Of a DNA stretch of 5,117 nucleotides, positions 1-5,117 are shown piece by piece (position 1 is the stretch's first letter; the number at the start of each line of letters is the position of its first letter). Position numbers and translations under genes: made by a program. Location of the stretch: assembly GCA_021782055.1 (NCBI GenBank), contig JAJXVP010000211.1, forward strand, positions 1-5,117, given 5' to 3'. Below the pieces are notes generated by a model, which saw nothing but the letters and a program-made list of their open reading frames with translations, was not told where the DNA came from and searched no databases. This stretch comes from a bacterium (lineage in GTDB: Bacteria; Spirochaetota; Spirochaetia; JABEVK01).

Positions 1-72
1 ATTGTTCCGTTCTCGGATATTGGCAACAGGTGGAAGGACCGCAACGTCCAGTTCTTCCTGATCCGTTCCTAA
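1..72 (+). CDS. C-terminal end of an unidentified plus-strand protein (5' end outside window)
   Basis: Frame 1 is open from the window edge for 23 codons and ends with TAA at 70-72. The translated tail reads IVPFSDIGNRWKDRN followed by VQFFLIRS. Codon choice (many C-ending codons such as AAC, GAC, TTC, ATC, GTC) looks like real coding sequence, and a GC hairpin with a T-rich run lies 35 bases after the stop, as expected for the end of a transcript. The gene converges on the ABC operon, with 14 bases between the two stops. I do not recognise the protein; the alternating aromatic/hydrophobic end could be a final beta strand, but that is a guess. Too little is visible to assign a function. Confidence 0.6.
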   Translation: MVPFSDIGNRWKDRNVQFFLIRS

Positions 73-86
73 GCGAGCCTCTGTTT

Positions 87-1025
87 CTAAGAAAGTAAGT
101 GACAAGCGGCCCGGTGTTCCGGGCCGATTTGTTTCCAGGGCGGTGTCTCGGTGCGGCACTTCGCCTGCACCAGTGGGCACCGTCCGGCAAAGGAACAGCC
201 CCGAGGCTCAGCAGTCGCGATGGTCTGAGCAGTCTCAGAGTTAGAAAAGTTATCGCCCTGGTCGGCCAGGTGCGGATCCTTAAGCAGACGGCTATAGGGG
301 TGTGCCGGTCCCCTTGCCCACACTTCGGCTGGGGCTTCTTCTAAAAGTTGGCCACCGTACATCACACCCATGCGGTCAGACAAATACGTTACCACCTCAA
401 GGTCGTGCGAGATAAAAAACAAGCCCAGGCCATGGCGTTGTTTAAGGTCCAACAGCAACCTCAGGATCTGTCCTTGAACCGAAACATCGAGCGCGCTGAC
501 AATTTCGTCGCAAATCAACGTCAGGGGTTCGCTCATCAGGGCTCGCGCCAAAGCCAAACGCTGACGTTGGCCTCCCGAAAATTCCCCGGGCCGCTTATCT
601 AAGTCCAAAGGGTTCAGACCTACCTCTTCCATCAAAAGTCGAGCTCGGGCTAAAGCCATGCGGGGCCCCTGATACCCGTTTTGGTACCTCGCCCCCCAGG
701 TGAGAATCTGCGCTGTAGTGCGGCGAGGGTCCATCGACGACGAAGGGTCCTGGAACACATAACGGGTTACCGGTCTTTCGGAGGGTTGAACACTCAAGGT
801 GCCCGAGGTCGGCTGTTCCAGAAAGCCCATCAGTCGCGCCAACGTCGATTTTCCAGATCCCGATTCCCCGACAAGACCGTAAGTTTCACCGCGACGCCAA
901 TCCAGGCTCACACTCCTGACGGCGACGATTTCACGTTGAGAGTGAGAAAAAAGCCCTGCTTCGGCCCGATAGACCTTTCGAACATCTCGTAAGGACATAA
1001 ACACCTCGGCTTGGTGACTACTCAT
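87..1025 (-). CDS. ABC transporter ATP-binding protein, OppF/DppF type (oligopeptide/dipeptide family)
   Basis: This is one of the two cytoplasmic ATPases that power the importer, and it is the last gene of the operon. Over 312 residues it shows Walker A GESGSGKST (53-61), Q-loop Gln92 in FQDP, signature FSGGQRQR (149-156), Walker B LTLICDE (168-174), D-loop SALD (177-180) and switch His207 in SHDL. The C-terminal oligopeptide/dipeptide-family extension (about 235-312) carries Cys277, Cys283, Cys290 and Cys308 in the pattern C-x5-C-x6-C-x17-C, which in a related DppD structure binds an Fe-S cluster. Length is normal for the family. The ATG at 1025 follows a strong GGGGAGGGG ribosome site with 7 bases between GGAGG and ATG, and overlaps the upstream ATPase gene by 8 bases. 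Oddity: the usual DEP after Walker B is DEI (Ile175). Its 3' end contains the presumed terminator of the convergent gene. The solute is unknown. Confidence 0.95.
   Translation of the reverse strand: MSSHQAEVFMSLRDVRKVYRAEAGLFSHSQREIVAVRSVSLDWRRGETYGLVGESGSGKSTLARLMGFLEQPTSGTLSVQPSERPVTRYVFQDPSSSMDPRRTTAQILTWGARYQNGYQGPRMALARARLLMEEVGLNPLDLDKRPGEFSGGQRQRLALARALMSEPLTLICDEIVSALDVSVQGQILRLLLDLKQRHGLGLFFISHDLEVVTYLSDRMGVMYGGQLLEEAPAEVWARGPAHPYSRLLKDPHLADQGDNFSNSETAQTIATAEPRGCSFAGRCPLVQAKCRTETPPWKQIGPEHRAACHLLS
107..134 (+). terminator. Probable intrinsic terminator of the plus-strand gene, inside the OppF-type coding region
   Basis: CGGCCCGG (107-114), loop TGTT (115-118) and CCGGGCCG (119-126) form a perfect 8-bp stem. 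On the plus strand it is followed by ATTTGTTT (127-134), six T in eight bases. It begins 35 bases after the plus-strand stop codon at 72. On the minus strand the hairpin precedes the operon's own stop codon and is followed by a mixed run (CTTGTCACTTAC), so it is a poorer terminator in that direction. The same bases encode residues 301-307 (GPEHRAA) of the OppF-type ATPase. The structure is seen directly; termination is inferred. Confidence 0.6.
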
Positions 1026-2037
1026 GAGCGCCCCTCCCCGCAGGGGGCTGAGTAATATTAACCTCGGGATGGTGACAGCGTACCTGCCGGTCGCCTAAGC
1101 CCACAAGGGAAGGTAACGAAGCACAAGCGGCATCCGCACGGGGACAGCGAGGGGCAAAGGGGCAACCTTTCAACGGGGAGCGGGGGTCAGGAGGCATACC
1201 TGGAATCACTTGCAGCGGGTCTTTTGTCCAATGACTACCCGCCGGAATACGAGCCGACCACAACGCTCGAGTATAGGGGCTGGCCGGTGACGACAACACC
1301 TCGTGAACAGGCCCGCTTTCCAGGACCAAGCCACCGTACATCACCAAAAGTCGGTCAGCGAGCTGGGAGACCACGGCCAGGTCATGCGAAATAAACACCA
1401 GCGCCAGGGAACGCGAAACTTTTAAATCTGCTAAGAGCCTAAGAATTTGGCGTTGCACCGTGACATCTAGGGCCGTGGTAGGCTCATCACAAATCAGAAC
1501 CTCGGGGTCATTGGCCAAGGCCAAGGCAATCATCACCCTCTGTAACATCCCCCCCGAAAGTTGATGAGGGTAACTCTTCAGCCGAGTTTCCGGCTGGCCC
1601 AGGTGGACTTCTTGCCACAGGGCGATCGCTTTTTGGCGGGCCTCGACTGCGGTTAGCCGGGGGTTGTGAACTCGTAAGGTTTCGCGAAAGGTCGTTTCAA
1701 AGTTGGTAATGGGGTCAAAAGACCGACTGGGTTCTTGAAAGATCATGCCCGCTTTGGCGCGTTTAAGCCGCCGCTCAGCGGGCGAATACTCATCAAAGGG
1801 TTCCCCATCAAGAAGAACCTCGCCTTCACGTTTTGACCCCGGGGGTAACAGGTCCAACGCTGCCAGCGCTGAAATGCTCTTGCCAGAACCTGACTCACCA
1901 ATGATTCCTAGGCATTCCCCGGCCGAAACAGACCACGAAACCCCGCGAACGGCTTGGATGGGATTGTTTCGCGAACCGAGGGTCACTGAAAGGTTACGTA
2001 CTTCGAGTTTGTTGGGAACGTCGAGAAGCGAGTTCAT
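1018..2037 (-). CDS. ABC transporter ATP-binding protein, OppD/DppD type (oligopeptide/dipeptide family)
   Basis: This is the second, non-identical ATPase, expected to pair with the OppF-type subunit beneath the two permeases. The 339 residues carry Walker A GESGSGKS (47-54), Q-loop Gln101 in IFQEP, signature LSGGMLQR (160-167; commonly LSGGMRQR in OppD/DppD proteins), Walker B VLICDE (180-185) followed by PTTALD, and switch His218 in SHDL. The C-terminal family domain has Cys292, Cys298, Cys305 and Cys321 (C-x5-C-x6-C-x15-C), a probable Fe-S site by analogy with a DppD structure. I chose the ATG at 2037, not the TTG five codons upstream at 2052: ATG has GGAGGG with 8 bases between GGAGG and ATG, and makes an ATGA overlap with the OppC-type stop, whereas the TTG would contain the ribosome site itself. 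The gene ends in TAG within the start of the OppF-type gene. Confidence 0.95.
   Translation of the reverse strand: MNSLLDVPNKLEVRNLSVTLGSRNNPIQAVRGVSWSVSAGECLGIIGESGSGKSISALAALDLLPPGSKREGEVLLDGEPFDEYSPAERRLKRAKAGMIFQEPSRSFDPITNFETTFRETLRVHNPRLTAVEARQKAIALWQEVHLGQPETRLKSYPHQLSGGMLQRVMIALALANDPEVLICDEPTTALDVTVQRQILRLLADLKVSRSLALVFISHDLAVVSQLADRLLVMYGGLVLESGPVHEVLSSPASPYTRALWSARIPAGSHWTKDPLQVIPGMPPDPRSPLKGCPFAPRCPRADAACASLPSLVGLGDRQVRCHHPEVNITQPPAGRGAHE
1031..1039 (-). promoter_or_regulatory. Shine-Dalgarno site of the OppF-type ATPase gene
   Basis: The mRNA-sense sequence is GGGGAGGGG, with 7 bases between GGAGG and the ATG at 1025. It lies inside the last codons of the OppD-type gene, so it is read through by ribosomes finishing that gene. 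It can pair with the upstream C-run in the same mRNA (plus-strand stems 1030-1034/1044-1048, or 1036-1039/1043-1046), which may limit free initiation. Confidence 0.75.
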
Positions 2038-3098
2038 GAGGGGGCCCTCCAATGGGGGTCAGCCAAATCCCGTAAAAGCTCTCCGAGAAAGTTATAGGCC
2101 AACGATACTACAATCAAAAAGACGCCAGGCAGAAACAACCAGGGAAAATGCACTAAATTATCCAGGCTGGCCGCATCGCGGCTGATCAAACTTCCCCAAC
2201 TGAAGGCGGGATCAGTAATCCCCAAGCCCAGGTACGAAAGGGCCGTTTCTCCCAGAATAAAGCCAGGAATCCCTAGGGTGACGCTCAAGATTAAAAACGA
2301 GGACATTTGAGGGATGATGTGGCGAAAAAGTATGGTCAGAGGCGGCATCTTCTCTTGTCGGGCATTGGTCACAAAGTCGGCTCGTTTCAAAGAGTGCACC
2401 ATGCCCCGTACTAACCGCGCCATTCCCGGCCAACTGACAAACGAAAGGATCACCGTGATCAGAGCATACGAGGACGCGGAATCCATTTTGTCACTGAGAA
2501 TCGACCTTAAAAATAGCAAAAGGTACAAACCGGGAATCAGAATCAAAAGTTCGCAGAGTCGCATGATCAGCCAATCCCAAAACCCACCATAGAACCCTGC
2601 CAAGCCGCCCAGAAGTAAGGCCAGGGTCAATGAAACAGCCACACCCACAAACCCAATGGTCAGCGAGATCCGCGCTCCATACAAAATGCGGCTAAAAAGG
2701 TCGCGGCCCAGGTTATCGGTACCAAAAAGAAAAACCGGGTCAGCTCCGCTGTGGGTATCGGTGCCAAACACGTGCCAGCTAAGGGGTAAAAAGCCCCAGA
2801 GCTTCACAGGGTCAGCGGTGACTCCCCAATGCACAAGGTCGTACTCCCCTTTGATACGAACGTATTGCCGTGAAACTTCGTCAATCATAACCATGCGCTG
2901 GACTTGGGGACCAAAACCCCTTTGTGACGAAAACCAACATAGGTTAGGCGGGTGATCCGACGCGTCGGGAAAGAGCCGTGTGGGGTCATAAGGAGAAAGC
3001 ACTTCACAAAAGGCCATCGCCAAATACATGACCACCAAAACCGTCAGTGAAACGGCGGCAACGGGCCTGTGTCCTAAAACCGTTAAAAAACGTTTCAT
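2034..3098 (-). CDS. ABC transporter permease, OppC/DppC type with long extracytoplasmic insert
   Basis: This integral membrane protein (354 residues) should form half of the translocation channel. A first membrane segment (about 13-35) is followed by SPYDP and a long extracytoplasmic insert (about 36-124). Next comes the family hallmark FGTDNLGRDLFSRILYGAR (125-143) and further membrane segments near 145-170, 178-200, 209-226, 262-283 and 318-340. The ATPase-coupling EAA loop lies at about 241-263 (DFVTNARQEKM...FRHIIP), and GETALSYLGLG (283-293) is also typical. DppC proteins are usually about 280-310 residues; the excess is the insert, known in a long OppC-like subfamily. Lys250 stands where the EAA loop normally has glycine. 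The ATG at 3098 overlaps the OppB-type stop as ATGA, with no strong ribosome site upstream, so translation probably depends on coupling. It ends with TGA, also in an ATGA overlap with the next ATPase gene. Confidence 0.95.
   Translation of the reverse strand: MKRFLTVLGHRPVAAVSLTVLVVMYLAMAFCEVLSPYDPTRLFPDASDHPPNLCWFSSQRGFGPQVQRMVMIDEVSRQYVRIKGEYDLVHWGVTADPVKLWGFLPLSWHVFGTDTHSGADPVFLFGTDNLGRDLFSRILYGARISLTIGFVGVAVSLTLALLLGGLAGFYGGFWDWLIMRLCELLILIPGLYLLLFLRSILSDKMDSASSYALITVILSFVSWPGMARLVRGMVHSLKRADFVTNARQEKMPPLTILFRHIIPQMSSFLILSVTLGIPGFILGETALSYLGLGITDPAFSWGSLISRDAASLDNLVHFPWLFLPGVFLIVVSLAYNFLGELLRDLADPHWRAPS
2045..2050 (-). promoter_or_regulatory. Shine-Dalgarno site of the OppD-type ATPase gene, within a possible hairpin
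   Basis: The mRNA-sense sequence is GGAGGG, with 8 bases between GGAGG and the ATG at 2037; this decides against the TTG at 2052. The site lies in the last sense codons of the OppC-type gene (W-R-A-P-S). The following CCCCCTC can fold back on it (GAGG paired with CCTC around a 4-base loop), which would hide the site until a ribosome translates the upstream gene. Confidence 0.7.
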
Positions 3099-4183
3099 GC
3101 TTTGCCATACCTGATACGGGGGTCGACCAAAGCTAAAGCGATATCCGAAAGCAGCATTCCTGCCAGAATCAGAAAGCTGATAAACATGATATTAGTCATC
3201 ACCAGATTGATGTCTTTTTGAATTACCGCTTCATACATAAGACGGCCTATACCGGGGTAGGCAAAGATAATTTCGAGGATCAACGAGCCTGAAAACAAAT
3301 CGGCCAACAGGCCTGAAGCCCCGGTGATGAAGGGGTTCATCGTATTGCGAAAGGCATGAAAGAAGCGAATGCGTCCTTCAGAGATGCCCCGTGACCTGAG
3401 CGCCGTGACATAGGGTTGCCCCAATTGTTCGAGCATCGTAGCACGAATCAGCCGCAAGGACCCACCAATTCCCCCTAAAAATGCCCCCAAGAGCGGCAGA
3501 GTCAAATGATACAAATACGAACCAGAAAAGGCCCAAAAGTTGCCCCCAAAACTTTCACTCGGATAAGCCGTGACTGGGAACCAACGGGTAGAAGCGGCGA
3601 ACATTTGCAAGAGTAAAAGCAGTAGAATGCCGGGAAACGCGTTCAGAAACAAGCTGACAAAGCCCGCCGCGACATCCCACTTGGTACCGGCTTTTGACGA
3701 CAGCCAAATTCCCAGGGCAAACGAGGTCAACGTTAGGAACACTAACGACAGTAAATTGAGGATTAAGGAATTGACCATGCGGGTAGACACCAAAAAGAGC
3801 ACGGGAGCCTGTGACAAGAGCGAACGTCCCAAATCATGATCCACCAAAACACGCCACAACCAATGCCCGTATTGCTCCCAAAAGGGACGATCCAACCATA
3901 GCCGATGCTTCATCGCCGCGATTTCGACCGCCGTCAAAACGTTGTTTTGGGTCATGACCGACGAACTATTCAGAAGCTGGGCACGAACATAGTTATCAAC
4001 GATATCACCCGGGGCCAGACTCATGAGGCCAAACACACCCAACCCCAAAAGAAACAAAACTGCCACCATGGTCAAAATTCGGCTAGTCAAAAAGGATGCC
4101 AAGGGGTGAGCTGCGGCCCAAGAACGCCAAGGGGCGCCCAGGTTGTCAAGTACACGAGCCACAGAGCCAGATTTCTGCTTCAC
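3095..4183 (-). CDS. ABC transporter permease, OppB/DppB type (oligopeptide/dipeptide family)
   Basis: This is the first permease of the pair. With the GTG at 4183 it has 362 residues. A hydrophilic N-terminal stretch of about 33 residues precedes membrane segment 1 (about 35-55, ending ...FGLMSLAPGD, a family motif). More segments follow near 136-161, 172-196 and 225-247. The EAA loop is PYVTALRSRGISEGRI (257-272; Gly267 intact), and the conserved DLFSGSLILEIIFAYPGIG (295-313) and a last segment (about 328-353) close the protein, ending VDPRIRYGKA. Start choice: GTG at 4183 has GGGAGG four bases upstream. A GTG at 4216, 5 bases after the binding-protein stop, would add 11 residues (373 in all) but has no clear ribosome site, though reinitiation there is possible. 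The stop TGA overlaps the next start as ATGA. Relative to typical OppB proteins, which begin almost directly with segment 1, the N-terminus is extended under either start. Confidence 0.94.
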   Translation of the reverse strand: MKQKSGSVARVLDNLGAPWRSWAAAHPLASFLTSRILTMVAVLFLLGLGVFGLMSLAPGDIVDNYVRAQLLNSSSVMTQNNVLTAVEIAAMKHRLWLDRPFWEQYGHWLWRVLVDHDLGRSLLSQAPVLFLVSTRMVNSLILNLLSLVFLTLTSFALGIWLSSKAGTKWDVAAGFVSLFLNAFPGILLLLLLQMFAASTRWFPVTAYPSESFGGNFWAFSGSYLYHLTLPLLGAFLGGIGGSLRLIRATMLEQLGQPYVTALRSRGISEGRIRFFHAFRNTMNPFITGASGLLADLFSGSLILEIIFAYPGIGRLMYEAVIQKDINLVMTNIMFISFLILAGMLLSDIALALVDPRIRYGKA

Positions 4184-4187
4184 AAAA

Positions 4188-4193
4188 CCTCCC
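4188..4193 (-). promoter_or_regulatory. Shine-Dalgarno site favouring the GTG start at 4183 of the OppB-type permease
   Basis: The mRNA-sense sequence is GGGAGG followed by TTTT and GTG. The 4-base spacing is short but usable. No comparable site stands before the alternative GTG at 4216. The 38 bases between the binding-protein stop and GTG 4183 hold only this site; there is no hairpin with a T-run there, so I see no attenuator between the binding protein and permease genes. Confidence 0.55.
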
Positions 4194-4221
4194 AACGAAA
4201 CCTTGCGTCCCAGCACCAGTC

Positions 4222-5117
4222 TTACGGTGTCAAATACACATAATTCATGTCAGGTGCCCCAACGTTATCGACAGCGACATTTCCCCAACGGTTGCGAACC
4301 GCGCGAAAAACTTCGGGGTACACCGTATACAGGATGGGAACTTCGTTTAAAATTATACGCTGAAAGTGATCCCAGATCTGTTGGGCTTTTGCATGATCAC
4401 GCGTCGCATATCCCTGCCAGAATAAGCTGTCTAGCTGAGCCTCCCAGGGTGTTGCCGGTGTCTTTTGAAGAGGGTTCCACAGATGCAAATTCCCCTGAGA
4501 CAACCAAACATTGTCGCCCTGGGTAGGAAAGTAATTGGCGCCCGACAACCCGATCAAAATCATCTGCCAGTCATACGTCTTTAACAGGCTGTCAACAATT
4601 TTTTGAAAATCCAGGGGCCGCACGGTAAGAGTGATACCCACTTTTTTGAGTTCGTCCGCATAAACGTTGGCAATATCGATGGGGAGGTTGCTATCGTTGT
4701 TCACGGTGAGGGTAAAGGCAATTTCATGACCTTGGGAATCGCGCAAGCGCCCATCGGGACCGGGATGGATACCAAGCTCGGCCAACAGCCGCAGGCCACG
4801 CGCTGGGTTATACAGGTAGGTTTGCTGAATCGAGGGGTCAAAAAAGGGGTTGGGTTTAGCAAAGAACCACAGGGCAGGTTCGGCTAGCCCCCGGTACACT
4901 TGGTCAATGACCCTCTGTCGGTTAAAGAAACAGCTCATCGCCTGACGGAATTTTGCCTGGGTGAACCACGAATAAAACGGCTTGTCTTTGTTGCGGGGGT
5001 TCTGATTCCAGCTAAAAAACTGGGCGCCCAAGCTGGGACCAGCAGAAAACACCGTATAGTCACGAGGTTCTTTGACAAGATCAGACAAATCTTGCGGGCG
5101 AAGGGTATAGGAATCGA
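4222..5117 (-). CDS. Extracytoplasmic solute-binding protein, family 5 (SBP_bac_5), C-terminal part only
   Basis: This is the substrate receptor of the importer, outside the cytoplasmic membrane. The frame is open from the window edge (first whole codon at 5115) to TAA at 4222-4224, giving 297 residues. Full proteins of this family are usually 500-600 residues, so the signal peptide and the first half lie beyond the right edge. Counting from the first whole codon, family features include GPSLGAQFFSWNQNP (26-40), KFRQAMSCFFNRQRVIDQVY followed by RGLAEPA (55-81), LYNPARGLRLLAELGI (101-116), a lobe-II stretch with DELKKVGITLTVRPLDF (154-170) and the closing pattern near 233-262 (WQGYATRDHAKAQQIWDHFQ, then ILNEVPILY). 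The TTG at 5086-5088 is an internal leucine codon, not a start: the family-like sequence YTLRPQDL continues through it and no ribosome site precedes it. First gene seen of the operon; ligand not predictable. Confidence 0.93.
   Translation of the reverse strand, partial: DSYTLRPQDLSDLVKEPRDYTVFSAGPSLGAQFFSWNQNPRNKDKPFYSWFTQAKFRQAMSCFFNRQRVIDQVYRGLAEPALWFFAKPNPFFDPSIQQTYLYNPARGLRLLAELGIHPGPDGRLRDSQGHEIAFTLTVNNDSNLPIDIANVYADELKKVGITLTVRPLDFQKIVDSLLKTYDWQMILIGLSGANYFPTQGDNVWLSQGNLHLWNPLQKTPATPWEAQLDSLFWQGYATRDHAKAQQIWDHFQRIILNEVPILYTVYPEVFRAVRNRWGNVAVDNVGAPDMNYVYLTP

Noticed and set aside
32..58. Inverted repeat GGAA/GGAC with GTCC/TTCC as a terminator of the operon
   Set aside because: The stem is two 4-bp parts with a bulge and lacks a T-run on the minus strand. 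I see no convincing terminator for the operon in the window; the transcript may end further left or by another mechanism.
2050..2052. TTG start for the OppD-type ATPase
   Set aside because: The TTG overlaps the GGAGGG ribosome site that serves the ATG at 2037, and only the ATG gives the ATGA overlap seen at the neighbouring B/C junction.
1745..2185. Plus-strand open frame of 146 codons opposite the OppD/OppC-type genes
   Set aside because: It lies antisense to two genes with full conserved motifs, crosses their junction, has low-complexity Arg/Pro/Ser-rich composition and no recognisable domain: a frame shadow.
2212..2433. Minus-strand open frame of 73 codons inside the OppC-type gene
   Set aside because: It is in another frame of a strongly conserved permease region, with no family resemblance and no ribosome site of note.
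4096..4526. Plus-strand open frames opposite the binding-protein/permease junction
   Set aside because: They overlap each other and two well-supported genes on the other strand and show no domain or start signal.
5086..5088. TTG as the start codon of the solute-binding protein
   Set aside because: The reading frame continues to the window edge with family-like sequence (YTLRPQDL), no ribosome site precedes the TTG, and a protein starting here would lack a signal peptide and half the fold.
1..5117. RNA genes, CRISPR arrays, insertion sequences, attachment sites, riboswitches or a new multi-gene system
   Set aside because: Coding sequence of a standard ABC importer fills the window; I saw no repeat array, terminal inverted repeats, tRNA-like fold or transposase motifs. 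The two ATPases resemble each other only as paralogues.

Overview
The window holds most of one bacterial peptide/opine/nickel-type ABC uptake operon (the Opp/Dpp family). It is written entirely on the minus strand and read from right to left: a partial extracytoplasmic solute-binding protein (4222-5117, running off the right edge), an inner permease of the OppB/DppB type (3095-4183), a second permease of the OppC/DppC type (2034-3098), an ATPase of the OppD/DppD type (1018-2037) and an ATPase of the OppF/DppF type (87-1025). At the left edge are the last 23 codons of an unidentified plus-strand gene (1-72), which converges on the operon with only 14 bases between the two stop codons. Essentially every base is coding; there is no intergenic stretch over 40 bases.

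The five operon genes supply all parts of one importer. The binding protein captures the solute outside the membrane, the two different permeases form the channel, and the two different ATPases drive transport. The junctions are tight: B/C and C/D share ATGA stop-start overlaps, D/F overlap by 8 bases, and 38 bases separate the binding protein from B. This points to one polycistronic mRNA with translational coupling. Its promoter lies beyond the right edge. A perfect 8-bp GC hairpin followed by a T-rich run (107-134) looks like the intrinsic terminator of the plus-strand gene, but it sits inside the 3' coding end of the OppF-type gene.

The organism is a bacterium with a base composition near half GC and clear use of Shine-Dalgarno sites (GGAGG-type) at several starts. 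The solute-binding protein style and the long OppC-type permease with a roughly 90-residue extracytoplasmic insert remind me of spirochaete and Deinococcus/Chloroflexi-type oligopeptide-family importers. I put the taxonomy no higher than a weak guess. The substrate cannot be read from the sequence; members of this family carry peptides, oligosaccharides, opines or metal chelates.

I see no RNA gene, CRISPR array, mobile element or undescribed system. The points worth a second look are small: the terminator embedded in conserved coding sequence, ribosome-binding sites that can fold into local hairpins at both ATPase starts, a lysine replacing the EAA-loop glycine in the OppC-type permease, and four-cysteine (probable Fe-S) C-terminal motifs in both ATPases.
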